Shown piece after piece: positions 1 through 9,177 of a stretch of 64,000 nt of DNA. This stretch comes from CAUZIZ01 sp965218775 (GTDB lineage Bacteria; Acidobacteriota; UBA6911; RPQK01; JAJDTT01). The stretch spans positions 744,001 through 808,000 of the forward strand of contig CBDCLS010000003.1 in the NCBI GenBank assembly GCA_965218775.1, in the 5' to 3' direction. The translations under genes and the position numbers were made by a program. The notes below the pieces were generated by a model. The model was not told the DNA's origin. It was given only the letters and a program-made list of their open reading frames with translations, and searched no databases. Every line of letters begins with the position of its first letter. Within the stretch, counting starts at the first letter, position 1.

Positions 1-3000
1 AGATCAGGACCGGCTCTCCTCTTTCCAATAAAGTCCGCGCCGTCCGAAGCCCTGCGAGAGACGCCTCCTCACGTTCGATCGGGACCACGTTGAGGAGCGT
101 GCTGAAGACCCAACTTTTCAGAGACGAGTCGAAAAAGTAGTCTCGTGCCCCGAGCACCCGGAGTTTCAGTGCCCCAGTGCCTCCCACGACTTGAGTCAAC
201 GCCGAGATAACGGCACCGGTGTCGAGGTGGCTCGAATGATTGGCGGCAATGATGAAGCTGCCCTCGGGTAAGGAGTCCACGCAGTCCGGCTTCAGCCGGA
301 AGTAGAGCCGATAGAACGCCCTGAGGCTTGCGAAAGAAAGCCTCAAGCAAACGCGGTCGAAAAGGGGACGCTCCGAGTGGGGGAGCAACGAGCGCAGCTG
401 GGGTGACGAGGAGCTGTCTTTGGCTGTATCCGGAGTAGAATGGCCGGCCCTTATCAACTCGAATAAATGCTCCACTAGCTGAAGAGACGTCGCCTTCTCG
501 TCGGGAATGGTCAAGGCGAACCGATGTTCGATAAAAAGCAGCAGCTCGATTGCCATCAGTGAATCCAGCCCCAGGTCCAGGTACAGATGGCTGCGTTCCT
601 TGATCTCAGCAGCAGGAAGACCGCTGAGGCGACTCAGCTCGGCGATGAGATCAAGCTCTTCTTGGCTTCTGCCTCCGATATCGGCCACCGGGCCGTGATC
701 CTCGAGACCTTGGGCCCCCAGACGCTGGAGGAGCTCCCGCCGCACCGCGGCCCGCGAGACGGAACCCGAATCCTGGCGAGGTAGAGGTGTGTCTTGGAAG
801 TGGACATGCTGAAATCGCTGGTAGCTCGGCAGCTCTCTGGCCAGCGACCGGATGTCCTTCTGGATTGCCGAGGTTCTCTCGGCAGGATCAGATTGTCCTG
901 AAGCCGTGGGCCCGGGAACAATCACGGCATGGACATCTTCAGTGAGGCCATTCCTCACTCCCAGCACGCAGATCTCTCCAATCCCGGAGATCTCCTGGTA
1001 AAGAGCCTCGAGATCGGTTGGATAGACGTTTTTGCCTGCACCCGTCACAATGACATCCTTCTTGCGCCCGGTAATGTAGAGATATCCATCCTCGTCCACC
1101 CAGCCGAGATCTCCGGTGTGAAACCAACCCGCCTGAATGGCTTTAGCCGTGGCCTCCGGATTTTTGTAGTATCCCTTCATGAGGCTGGGCGTCCTCACGA
1201 TGATTTCGCCGATGCCCTGCTCATCCGGTTGGAAGATCCGCAACTCGATCCCAGGCAGAGGTTTGCCGGCAGATCCCTTACGGCTGCGATTCAGGGGGTT
1301 CACGGTTAGAACGGGTGCCGTCTCGGTGAGGCCATAGCCCTCGGACAAGGGCATGCCCAGCGCCTTGAAATCCTCGTAGAGCTCTTCTCCTAAGGAAGAG
1401 CCGCCAGTGACAAAGATCCGGATCTGCCCACCGAACTCCTGATGGGCCCTCGCGAAGAGCTGCTTCCCAACGTTCCTGCCGAACGTTCGCTCAATAGATT
1501 TGCTTAATTGTTTGGAGGTAGCCAACAAGTTCGACTTCAGGGTCGACTTCGAGCTCCCGAGGATCCGCCGGTCAATGTCGTCACGAATCAGCGAGTAGAG
1601 CGTGGGGACTCCCAACATGCAGGTGGTTCCGGTTTCTCGCATCGTTTCCAGAATGGCCCTCGGTTTGAGGGAGCGAAGGTAGGTGATCGTGGATCCTCCG
1701 TAGATGGGCATCAGGAAGCCACAGCTGAACTCCAAGGCGTGATAGAGGGGAAGCACTGAAAGAAGCTGGTCCGATTCGTAAATCGGCAGGTAACGGGCCA
1801 CTCCCAGAAGATTGTTTAGGAAGCTTTGATGGGTGTGCATAGCCCCTTTGGGGTCAACAGCGGTGCCCGTAGTGAAGATGATGGAGGCGAGGTCGTCCGG
1901 ACCGGGCCCGGGGAGTGAGTCAGGCACAGGCTCGGCGTCCCGTTGGTCCACCCCAGTGCTCCGTGGGTAATCGGCAATTCCGAAAGGTGTGCAGCCGTTG
2001 TTGACGTCGAGCAGCAAGACCGGATCCTCATCTTCCTCGTTTCGCTCAAGGCTCTCGGGAGAGAACCGCGCAAAACACTTTTCGGAGGCAAGGACCCCTC
2101 GAGCCTCAGTGAAATGAGCAACGGACCAGACCTCCCGATACCAGGCTTGAGAGTCCAATGGGACCACGACCAGACCAATAGAAACGGCCCCCAGATAGGC
2201 CATTCCCCATTCAGGCTGATTCTCAGAGTAGAGAACGATTCGGTCACCCTTACGGAAACCCAATCCATAGAGCCTGCGGCCAACTTGGTTGGCGGCTCCC
2301 AGAACTTCGGCGTAGGTATAACGTTGCCATTGTTTGTCTCGACGAATCTGAAGGGCCACTTTGTCGGGAGTTCTAGCGGCGGTTCGCTTCAACAACTCGT
2401 AGATACTGGAAATAGACGCGGCCTCCGCGGGAAGTTCGTGGTCGAGTTCCAGGGTGCCAGCGCCTTCCACCTTGAGGATGTATTTCTTGACTCCAGGAAT
2501 GTGGACATTCTGGATGTAATGCCGCCAGTTGAGCCGCGTGACGTCAAAATAAAAACGGTCCTGTTCTTCCTGCGGAAAGGAGTTCAGCAGCCGAAGCGTG
2601 TTGTCGACACTGAATGAGCAGTTCAGATTGAGATAGGGCTCGTAGATTTCGCCGTAGTAATAGAGCTTTTCATGAGCAGCCTTGGTTAAGGATATGCGGC
2701 GTTTGAACTTATGGGTGGCGTCGAACACATCGAAGGCTGTGAGCTTCTCCAGGGTGCGCTCGGCGGTATCGAGCGGCACGCTTTTGAGCCGGTGCTGGAG
2801 CCGGAACGTCGAAGGGTTGGGAAAACGAATGCGCCTGACTTGGATGGGCACCCCAGCCTTATCCAGCATGGGATTCTTGTCGAAGTAGCGATAGATCAGC
2901 TCGTAAAGGGTACCCAGCGTAATCGGGTTGCGGGAACCGGTTGCCACCTGGTAGATCTCCAGGCCACTCTCCTCCCCGATCCGGGGTATGGATGAAAGAA

Positions 3001-4069
3001 GCGCATTCACCACCATATCCACCGGCACAAGATCGATCACGACATCGCGGTTGAGGGGCAGGGAGCGAAGACGCCCTTTGCCGATTGCGGCGATTAGAGG
3101 GTCGGCCATGCGCAGGCCATCCAGCCACCCCGGAGAGGGTTCTGAGAAGCTGCTTTCGATCACCGAGGGGCGGATGATCACAGTAGGGAGGTCTCCCCGG
3201 AAGCGAGCGACCTGTTGCTCGCCCAGGGCCTTGGTGTAGGTGTAGGTGTCGTTCCAGCCGCGCTCTCTGGCCCAACTCATCCCTTCTTTGGTGAGCTGGT
3301 CCCTTACCCACCTGCTCCGCAAATTTTCGATTTTCTCCCGGCGCCGCGCGTTCTTGCCCCGCGACGTCCGGAAACGCCTGATCAGGGCTTCCTTGAAGCG
3401 GCGATCCTGCTGGGGGTCTTGGGACTGCTCCTGCACCTTCGCGATGATCTCGCGCATACGATCGATATCGCGATCGGGCTCGCTGAACTTGCGGGTTGGA
3501 AAAAGCTCGTCCTCGTCTCCGGTGGCAGTATGGTACAGGGATTCAGGGATCGAGTCCTTAGCAGCGCCGCAGACGTAGGCAGTGGAGACGTGGATCAGGA
3601 TGCACTTGGAGCATGACCGTGCGAATCGAGCGATTCTCCCAGCACCAAGGACGTTAAGCTCCAAGGCCTCATCCAAAGGGGCATCAAAGGAGACGACGGC
3701 GGCGCTGTTGATGAGCACATCGATCTCTTCCTGGAGCCTCGATCGGAACTCCGGTTCCAGCCCCAGGTTTTCGCTGCCAAGGTCGCCCGGAACAGCAACA
3801 AGCTTTTCCGAGAGAAACTCCACGAGGCCGTCGCCGTGAGCGCTTCGAAGCCGATCGAAGCAACTGGACTGAAAGAGCTCCTTTTCAAGCCGTTCCTGCG
3901 CCTGGCGAATCCTGCCACCCAGCTGGGGCTGGGCTCTGATCAAGACGTAGATGCGCCCCACCTCGGGCACCGACCAGAGAATCTTCTCGACCACTGACTG
4001 GCCCAGGAAACCGGTTGCGCCAGTCACAAATAGGGTCTTGTCCCGGATGAATTCTGAGACCGTTGTCAT
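1..4069 (-). CDS. Multidomain fatty acyl reductase / acyl-AMP ligase / ACP / PlsC acyltransferase (ElbD-like), 3' end off window
   Basis: Partial: 1356 codons are open from the ATG at 4069 to the left edge. Domains in order: an N-terminal NAD(P)H fatty acyl reductase with a Rossmann motif (VTGATGFLG, residues ~15-23) and a YxxxK pair (Tyr276, Lys280), followed by a FAR C-terminal-type segment to ~residue 530; an AMP-dependent acyl ligase with a P-loop (TTGTAVDPKG, Lys741), a YGLTE motif, HTGDLG and a GRKKD...GKN block (Lys1013); a phosphopantetheine carrier domain with LGLDSL (Ser1170); and the start of a PlsC-type acyltransferase with an HX4D motif (NHSSHLD, His1278). I confirmed that Lys280, Lys741, Lys1013, Ser1170 and His1278 share one frame. 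The same combination is known for ElbD, the ether-lipid enzyme of Myxococcus xanthus. I infer activation, reduction and transfer of fatty chains to a glycerol backbone. The start overlaps the stop of the upstream lipid kinase (ATGA), implying translational coupling. Confidence 0.88.
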   Translation of the reverse strand, partial: MTTVSEFIRDKTLFVTGATGFLGQSVVEKILWSVPEVGRIYVLIRAQPQLGGRIRQAQERLEKELFQSSCFDRLRSAHGDGLVEFLSEKLVAVPGDLGSENLGLEPEFRSRLQEEIDVLINSAAVVSFDAPLDEALELNVLGAGRIARFARSCSKCILIHVSTAYVCGAAKDSIPESLYHTATGDEDELFPTRKFSEPDRDIDRMREIIAKVQEQSQDPQQDRRFKEALIRRFRTSRGKNARRREKIENLRSRWVRDQLTKEGMSWARERGWNDTYTYTKALGEQQVARFRGDLPTVIIRPSVIESSFSEPSPGWLDGLRMADPLIAAIGKGRLRSLPLNRDVVIDLVPVDMVVNALLSSIPRIGEESGLEIYQVATGSRNPITLGTLYELIYRYFDKNPMLDKAGVPIQVRRIRFPNPSTFRLQHRLKSVPLDTAERTLEKLTAFDVFDATHKFKRRISLTKAAHEKLYYYGEIYEPYLNLNCSFSVDNTLRLLNSFPQEEQDRFYFDVTRLNWRHYIQNVHIPGVKKYILKVEGAGTLELDHELPAEAASISSIYELLKRTAARTPDKVALQIRRDKQWQRYTYAEVLGAANQVGRRLYGLGFRKGDRIVLYSENQPEWGMAYLGAVSIGLVVVPLDSQAWYREVWSVAHFTEARGVLASEKCFARFSPESLERNEEDEDPVLLLDVNNGCTPFGIADYPRSTGVDQRDAEPVPDSLPGPGPDDLASIIFTTGTAVDPKGAMHTHQSFLNNLLGVARYLPIYESDQLLSVLPLYHALEFSCGFLMPIYGGSTITYLRSLKPRAILETMRETGTTCMLGVPTLYSLIRDDIDRRILGSSKSTLKSNLLATSKQLSKSIERTFGRNVGKQLFARAHQEFGGQIRIFVTGGSSLGEELYEDFKALGMPLSEGYGLTETAPVLTVNPLNRSRKGSAGKPLPGIELRIFQPDEQGIGEIIVRTPSLMKGYYKNPEATAKAIQAGWFHTGDLGWVDEDGYLYITGRKKDVIVTGAGKNVYPTDLEALYQEISGIGEICVLGVRNGLTEDVHAVIVPGPTASGQSDPAERTSAIQKDIRSLARELPSYQRFQHVHFQDTPLPRQDSGSVSRAAVRRELLQRLGAQGLEDHGPVADIGGRSQEELDLIAELSRLSGLPAAEIKERSHLYLDLGLDSLMAIELLLFIEHRFALTIPDEKATSLQLVEHLFELIRAGHSTPDTAKDSSSSPQLRSLLPHSERPLFDRVCLRLSFASLRAFYRLYFRLKPDCVDSLPEGSFIIAANHSSHLDTGAVISALTQVVGGTGALKLRVLGARDYFFDSSLKSWVFSTLLNVVPIEREEASLAGLRTARTLLERGEPVLI

Positions 4070-4992
4070 CTGGCTTGTTGGCCCTCAGATGTTCCGACAG
4101 CGTGACGGACACCGAATTTCTGCCGGATCGGGGCGATCACCTTGGTGGCCTGGGGTAGGACCCTCGCGGTCACGGGTGCTTCGCCGCAGACGTCCCCGTC
4201 CAGCATCTTGCGAATCGGAAACGAGGACTCTACCCCAATTTGTCTGCACTTGCAGACGGAGAAGTGTCGGTGTTTCAAATGCCGGCCTCGATAGGCGAGA
4301 GGGAAGTGGAGCATGAGATCCCATCGCCCGATGTCAGAAACGATGACCACATGGAAGAATCCATCGTCCAGCTTGGCCTCAGGCGCCAGAAGCATTCCGC
4401 CTCCGCAGTAAGGAGTGTTCAGAATCAGGACGGAAGTACAACGCAACTCCAAGGAGCGACCGTCCATCGTGAGGACCAGGGGTATCGCTTCCAGCTGAGC
4501 GAGAGCCTTGCAGAAAGAGCCTAAGAAAGCAGCACGCCCCTTCAACCAGGTTAATTGATTGACTGCTGCGGCAACAGCTGCCGGAAAACCGACGCCTAGA
4601 GTCGAAATGAAGCAACGATCCTCTGTCCAGCCGACGTCAATGGGGCGCGGGGTGCCCGTTAAGATTACTTCGAGGGCCGCTGCGGTATTGTTATAGGGCA
4701 GTCCCAAGCTGCGGGCCGTATCGTTCCCGGTGCCAATCGAGATGAGCCCCAGTTCGACCGGAGAAGGAAGGATTCCGTTAAGCACCTCTGAGATAGTCCC
4801 GTCACCCCCCATCACGACCAAGGGATGCCCTTCCGAGGCAGCGAATTGTCTGGCAAGCTCAGTGGCGTGACCGGAATATTGCGTTTCGACCAGGGAATAG
4901 GGGACGTTTTCCCTCCTCAGCAGGTCTTTGAGTTGTACTAGCTCCCTTGCACCTCTCCCTCTTCCCGCCCGGGGATTGGCGATGATTCTCAT
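4066..4992 (-). CDS. Diacylglycerol/lipid kinase family protein (YegS/BmrU type)
   Basis: 308 aa. The N-terminal diacylglycerol-kinase catalytic domain begins at residue 1 (MRIIANPRAG) and carries the family hallmark GGDGT at residues 62-66, followed by a glycine-rich S-x-GTGNDTAR segment. Members of this family phosphorylate diacylglycerol, sphingoid or related lipids with ATP; the substrate cannot be read from the sequence. I chose the ATG at 4992 because homology starts there; the frame stays open upstream to 5121, but that extension is not family-like. Its stop overlaps the start of the large acyl-reductase/ligase gene by four bases, so the two are almost certainly one transcript, which points to a shared role in making an unusual glycerolipid. 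Confidence 0.85.
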   Translation of the reverse strand: MRIIANPRAGRGRGARELVQLKDLLRRENVPYSLVETQYSGHATELARQFAASEGHPLVVMGGDGTISEVLNGILPSPVELGLISIGTGNDTARSLGLPYNNTAAALEVILTGTPRPIDVGWTEDRCFISTLGVGFPAAVAAAVNQLTWLKGRAAFLGSFCKALAQLEAIPLVLTMDGRSLELRCTSVLILNTPYCGGGMLLAPEAKLDDGFFHVVIVSDIGRWDLMLHFPLAYRGRHLKHRHFSVCKCRQIGVESSFPIRKMLDGDVCGEAPVTARVLPQATKVIAPIRQKFGVRHAVGTSEGQQAR

Positions 4993-5203
4993 GCGGACTA
5001 TGCAGTATAGCCAGTTGCAGGGCTCTTCGGCCAGAAAAAAGTGCCACCCCTTTCCAACTTGTACAGACCGAGCCCTTCTGCTGTAATCGAGATGGCCAGA
5101 AGCCCAGACAGGCGCTGTCACAGCGTCACTTGGTAGTCATCCGCGCCCTTGACACTGCGCCCGCGGCCAACATCGGCGTATGTCAGGATGGAGCACTAAA
5201 CAG

Positions 5204-5872
5204 ATGAGGATTGGAATTCTTGGGGGAACCGGGGCCCAAGGCGGCGGATTGGCGCTGCGTTTGGCGATCGCGGGGTATTCTGTCGCCTTGGGCTCGCGTG
5301 TCCCCAAACGCGCCCAGGCGGAGGCCATCCGTCTTCAAGAACGGGCCAGGGCTCTCCGGTCTGCGTCCGTGATCGTCGGCGCGGGCAACCGAGAAGTTTC
5401 CAGCCAGTCGGATGCCCTGATTATCGCCGTTCCCTTTTCGGCGGCTCGGGAGACAATCGCGGAGACGGTATCCTCAGCTCCTGCCGACGCACTTTGGGTG
5501 GATGTGACGGTGCCGTTGGAGATCAAGGCGGGCAGAGTGACTGTCAGTCTTCCTGACAGGACCTCGGCGAGTGAATCGCTGGCTCTGTTGTTGACACACC
5601 CAAAGAAGCTTGTGGGGGCGTTCAAGACCCTACCGGCGTCCAGCTTGGCCGATCTGGCGAACCCCCTGGATGGGGACGTTTTTGTCTGCGGTGACTCGAC
5701 CGAAAACAAGACGCGGGTTATCGACCTGGTCACCCGTATTCAGGGGCTCCGTCCCGTAGATGTCGGACCCCTGAGCTGTGCCCGTACGCTGGAGGCAATG
5801 ACGGCCCTCTTGATCGGAATCAATCGACGGCACGGAGTGAAGTCATCTCATTTCCGACTCATGGGACTATGA
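5204..5872 (+). CDS. npdG: NADPH-dependent F420 reductase
   Basis: 222 aa. The protein opens with a dinucleotide-binding fold (ILGGTGAQGGG, residues 4-14) characteristic of NADPH:F420 oxidoreductases, which move hydride between NADP(H) and coenzyme F420. The centre carries the AVPF and VDVT segments found between the Rossmann half and the substrate lobe. The ATG at 5204 follows a purine-rich AGGATGGAG about ten bases upstream; an earlier start at 5180 would add eight residues not typical of the family. The gene lies four bases before cofD, so it is the first gene of the F420 operon. This makes its assignment as an F420 enzyme, rather than an unrelated NADP reductase, well supported. Confidence 0.87.
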   Translation: MRIGILGGTGAQGGGLALRLAIAGYSVALGSRVPKRAQAEAIRLQERARALRSASVIVGAGNREVSSQSDALIIAVPFSAARETIAETVSSAPADALWVDVTVPLEIKAGRVTVSLPDRTSASESLALLLTHPKKLVGAFKTLPASSLADLANPLDGDVFVCGDSTENKTRVIDLVTRIQGLRPVDVGPLSCARTLEAMTALLIGINRRHGVKSSHFRLMGL

Positions 5873-5876
5873 ACGA

Positions 5877-6797
5877 GTGATTGTCGCACTCAGTGGCGGC
5901 GTAGGGGGAGCGAAGTTGGTTATGGGTTTGAGCCAGGCTGTCGGTCCACTACCTCTGACAATCATTGTAAATACTGGAGACGATCTCGAGCTGTACGGCC
6001 TGAGAATCTGCCCAGATCTGGACACGGTCATCTACACGCTTTCGGGCAACGCCAATCCCGAGAGAGGATGGGGTTTCGCAGGCGATTCCTTTCACTGCCT
6101 GGACAGGCTTGCCGTCTATGGCGCCGAAGCCTGGTTCAAGCTTGGAGATCGGGATCTGGCGACGCATCTGTGGCGAACCCACCTACTGCGGCAGGGAATA
6201 AGCTTGACCAAGACCACAGGGCGCGTCTGCGAGGCTCTTGGCGTGAAGGAGGTAGTTCTGCCCATGTGTGATGACTACGTCCCGACTTATGTTCAGACCG
6301 CGGAGGGAGAACTGCATCTGCAGGAGTATCTGGTGCGGGATCGGGCCCAGGCGAGCGTTCTTGGCTTCAGATATGCCAACATCGAAAACTCGAAGCCGGC
6401 TCCCGGCGTTGCAGAGGCAATTCTCCAAGCGGAGATGGTTGTTATGTGTCCTTCCAACCCGTTCATCAGCATTGGACCGATGCTGGCATTACCGGGCATG
6501 AGAGAGGCCTTGTCGGCCGCTCCAGCCCCAGTGGTTGCAGTGAGCCCGATCGTGGGAGGAAGAGCGATTAAAGGCCCGGCAGGCCAGATGTTGGCGGATC
6601 TCGGTCGCCCCGTTTCAGCCGCCGGCGTCGCCGCTCTTTACGAGGGCCTTGCAGACGTGTTCGTGCTAGATAAGCGGGATCAACAGTGCCTCAGCGAAAT
6701 CGAGGCTTTGGGTATGAAGGTCGTAGTCACGGACACAGTGATGCACTCCCTCCAGGACAAACAAGGGTTGGCCCGTCGGATTCTCGAAATACTTTGA
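5877..6797 (+). CDS. cofD: 2-phospho-L-lactate transferase (CofD/FbiA)
   Basis: 306 aa, the usual length. It starts with the CofD signature LSGGVGGAKL (residues 5-14) that binds the activated phospho-acid donor, and continues with the conserved NTGDD segment near residue 32. CofD joins the guanylylated three-carbon unit made by CofC to the deazaflavin FO, giving F420-0 or its dehydro form. The start is GTG at 5877, four bases after the npdG stop; the nearby ATG at 5869 is closed at once by a stop. The sequence does not reveal whether the donor derives from phospholactate, phosphoenolpyruvate or phosphoglycerate. Confidence 0.93.
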   Translation: MIVALSGGVGGAKLVMGLSQAVGPLPLTIIVNTGDDLELYGLRICPDLDTVIYTLSGNANPERGWGFAGDSFHCLDRLAVYGAEAWFKLGDRDLATHLWRTHLLRQGISLTKTTGRVCEALGVKEVVLPMCDDYVPTYVQTAEGELHLQEYLVRDRAQASVLGFRYANIENSKPAPGVAEAILQAEMVVMCPSNPFISIGPMLALPGMREALSAAPAPVVAVSPIVGGRAIKGPAGQMLADLGRPVSAAGVAALYEGLADVFVLDKRDQQCLSEIEALGMKVVVTDTVMHSLQDKQGLARRILEIL

Positions 6798-7447
6798 AAG
6801 CAGTTCTTATCCCCGCCAAGCGAATCAGTGGAGCTAAGCAACGTCTGGCGGTGGCGTTGTCACCTCAACAACGAGCGGACCTGATCTGGGCAATGCTGGG
6901 GGATGTGACGGCGGCAGTAAACGGAGCCACTGCGCCCGACCGAATCGTCCTGATCAGCTCGGATCGCGAGATGCTTGGCCACGCAGGTGTTCATGGATGG
7001 GAGGCCATAGAGGAGGAAGCCCAGGTCTCCGAAAGCCAGTCCGTGGATCATGCGTCTACGATCCTCAAGGAGGCGGGGGTCGGCGTCGTACTCCGGATTC
7101 CGCTCGATGTGCCGCTGATCCGTTCACAGGACGTGGATCAACTGTTGGGGGCTGAGGCGGAGCCCCCGAATGCCCTACTAGTGCCCTCCCGCGACGGGCA
7201 AGGTACGAACGCCTTGCTGCGGCGTCCTCCCGACGCCTTCCCATCCCGTTTTGGGCCCGGGAGCCTGGCTCATCACCGAAGGGAAGCGGCCTGGGCCGGA
7301 GTTCCCTTGACAATCGTTGAGAATGTGCGTGTTGCGCTAGACCTGGATGAGATGGCGGACCTCACGGATTTTTGGTCCCTTGGCCAGGACACAACGACTG
7401 GCCGCTATCTTGCCGCAACCGGGCTCCTGACTCGGAAAGTGAACTAG
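6794..7447 (+). CDS. cofC: 2-phospho-L-lactate guanylyltransferase (CofC/FbiD)
   Basis: 217 aa. The start is a TTG at 6794 that overlaps the cofD stop (TTGA), giving the family N-terminus with the motif IPAKRISGAKQRL, the nucleotide-sugar-transferase-like GTP site. CofC guanylylates a phosphorylated three-carbon acid to feed CofD. Later landmarks are IPLDVPLI (residues ~99-106) and a DGQGTNALL stretch, both typical of CofC. An upstream in-frame start (6686) lies inside cofD and was rejected. The gene ends only 15 bases before the left end of an insertion sequence that now separates it from cofE. Confidence 0.9.
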   Translation: MKAVLIPAKRISGAKQRLAVALSPQQRADLIWAMLGDVTAAVNGATAPDRIVLISSDREMLGHAGVHGWEAIEEEAQVSESQSVDHASTILKEAGVGVVLRIPLDVPLIRSQDVDQLLGAEAEPPNALLVPSRDGQGTNALLRRPPDAFPSRFGPGSLAHHRREAAWAGVPLTIVENVRVALDLDEMADLTDFWSLGQDTTTGRYLAATGLLTRKVN

Positions 7448-7462
7448 CACTAGCTTAGCTAG

Positions 7463-9161
7463 TTCCCATCCCAGAATTGACTTTTAAGCTTTGTTAATTA
7501 GCTGATTCTAAGATACTTAATATACCATAGGCAGCGGGCAAAGACCACTTTGTGCTCGGTGGACCCTTTTTCGCCAGCAGGAGGATGACGGAGCTGGATT
7601 TTGCAGACACTGCGGCCGCAGCTCCGAGCGTTTTGGGTTCCAAGAGGCTGCAACGGTCTCAGGGAAGCAAACGGGCCAGAACGAGCAGGTTGTAGCTGAC
7701 CACGGAAGCCTGCACGTACTGCTGGAAGTGCTCCCAGCCTTTCCAGGTGCAGCGGTCCAGCCCGAAGACGCGCTTGAGCCACGAGATACAACCCTCAATG
7801 CCGGCGCGAAAACGTCTCAACTGTTTGTAAAGCCAGCTGGAGCGCACCATCTCGCTGATCGGCAGACTTCCCTTGCGATCAAAGGCGGCATCCTGGATGC
7901 CCTCCCCTTTGGCCCAGGTCAAATTGGCTTGGCTGTAAAAGCCCCGGTCCGCCGCCATCTGACGCGGATAGCGACCGTAGACCTCTCGATGGGCTCCGAG
8001 CAAGGGTTGGAGCTGACCCACATCGGCCGGGTTTCCAGCCAGGACTTCACAGTTCAAGATCAGCGACGAGCGACCGCCGGTCAGAAAGATCTTGTGCCCA
8101 TAGGTCGGTTCGCGCTGGCCTTTTTTGATGATGTCCGTATGCTCTTCAAAAATCGAAAAGACCTTCTCGGCGGCGGGCACGGTCTCGCCGCGCAGGACGC
8201 GTCGCTCCGTTTGATCGATGACCCGGGCCATCAGCTTCAGGTAATGCTCCAAGGAGACCAGCAGCGCCACGGTCAGCAGGTCGGCGGCCGGCAAATCGGC
8301 TTGCAAGGCCGTGAGGCCGTAGCCGTAGGTTTTGCGGGCGACCTTCAACAGATCGCGATAGGCGCGCTGGCGTTTGGCTCCTCGGCCGTTGGCGATCTGA
8401 AAAGCCCGCCGCTTGGCTCGTCGGCTGTGGTTGGTAAAGACCACCGCCGTCGACGCCTGGCCTTCGGCTTCGAGCGCGCCTTGTCGCTCCTTGAGCTGTC
8501 CCAGAAGCCGGCTCACCGTGCGCACCGCATCGTCGAGCAGGGCACTGTCGGTCGGATGATGAATGTCGCTCTCGACGGCGGTCGAATCGAGGCGGATGCG
8601 CTGGCCCTTTTCCAGTCCCTTCTGAGCGGCCCAGCCCACCAAGACGGTATTGATCTCTTTCCAGCTGGCTTCAGAGATCTTCGAGATATTGCGCTGCAGG
8701 GTGGACCTATTCGGCATCCAGCCCAGGGGGTGACGCACAAAACTGCGGAAGCTCTGGGAGTCGAGTAGGTGAAAGGCCAGCTGCTCGTAGCTGAAGCCGT
8801 GCAGCTGTTTGACGAGGGTCGCTCGTAGGACAAACTCGGCACTGAGTCCGCTGGCGCCTTTCTGCGGATTGGAAGTGTCACATAGATCCTGTAAAATTAA
8901 GGCCGAGATCCGGGGATTGTGGTCCAGGATCTCGGAGATCTTTTCCAGTTCCCGGGCCATTTGGTGGTCGGGGAAAATGTGGCAAAGGGGGAGTCGTTCT
9001 TCCGTTTTCTGGCGCAACGTTGGGCCTCCTTTTTCGAGTTAACTTCTTTGTTTTCAATTTGTTCGCACCAAAAGATTAACAAAGAGGTCTGACAAAAAAG
9101 GGAGGCCACATCCCCACCTCACTCCTTCATTTTCAGCTATTTAAAGTCCTTGGGATGGGAA
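7463..9161. mobile_element. Complete insertion sequence, ISNCY-like, with 4-bp target duplication CTAG
   Basis: About 1.7 kb. The ends are perfect 11-bp inverted repeats (TTCCCATCCCA at 7463-7473 and its complement at 9151-9161), each flanked by CTAG (7459-7462 and 9162-9165), read as the target duplication. Because CTAG is itself palindromic, the symmetry reaches at least 15 bases per side and the exact boundary is uncertain by a few bases. The single gene is a DDE transposase on the minus strand. The element lies in the cofC-cofE gap; removing it would leave these two F420 genes roughly 25-30 bases apart, so it looks like a recent insertion into an operon. Confidence 0.87.
7659..9017 (-). 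CDS. DDE transposase of the insertion sequence (ISNCY-like)
   Basis: 452 aa, intact. The N-terminal region reads as the helical part common to this transposase group (FSYEQLAFHLLDSQSFRSF and a HTH-like segment). The catalytic region begins with a first acidic motif, RLDSTAVESDIHHPTD (residues ~142-157), continues with a second near AADRGFYS, and ends with a C-terminal block around GIEGCISWLKR that carries the likely last Glu. The TTG start at 9017 is preceded by a perfect AAGGAGG seven bases upstream, which decides the start. Gene length and domain order suggest a functional enzyme. Family naming (ISNCY versus another IS5-related group) is from memory of the sequence pattern and should be treated as provisional. 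Confidence 0.85.
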   Translation of the reverse strand: MRQKTEERLPLCHIFPDHQMARELEKISEILDHNPRISALILQDLCDTSNPQKGASGLSAEFVLRATLVKQLHGFSYEQLAFHLLDSQSFRSFVRHPLGWMPNRSTLQRNISKISEASWKEINTVLVGWAAQKGLEKGQRIRLDSTAVESDIHHPTDSALLDDAVRTVSRLLGQLKERQGALEAEGQASTAVVFTNHSRRAKRRAFQIANGRGAKRQRAYRDLLKVARKTYGYGLTALQADLPAADLLTVALLVSLEHYLKLMARVIDQTERRVLRGETVPAAEKVFSIFEEHTDIIKKGQREPTYGHKIFLTGGRSSLILNCEVLAGNPADVGQLQPLLGAHREVYGRYPRQMAADRGFYSQANLTWAKGEGIQDAAFDRKGSLPISEMVRSSWLYKQLRRFRAGIEGCISWLKRVFGLDRCTWKGWEHFQQYVQASVVSYNLLVLARLLP

Positions 9162-9177
9162 CTAGCTAGTGTGATCC

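Noticed and set aside
1943..2617. 224-codon plus-strand frame in the left part
   Set aside because: Antisense to the acyl ligase domain, whose motifs are in one continuous minus-strand frame.
7728..8768. 346-codon plus-strand frame opposite the transposase
   Set aside because: It is the antisense of the well-supported transposase gene and shows no family features; composition follows the complementary codon pattern.
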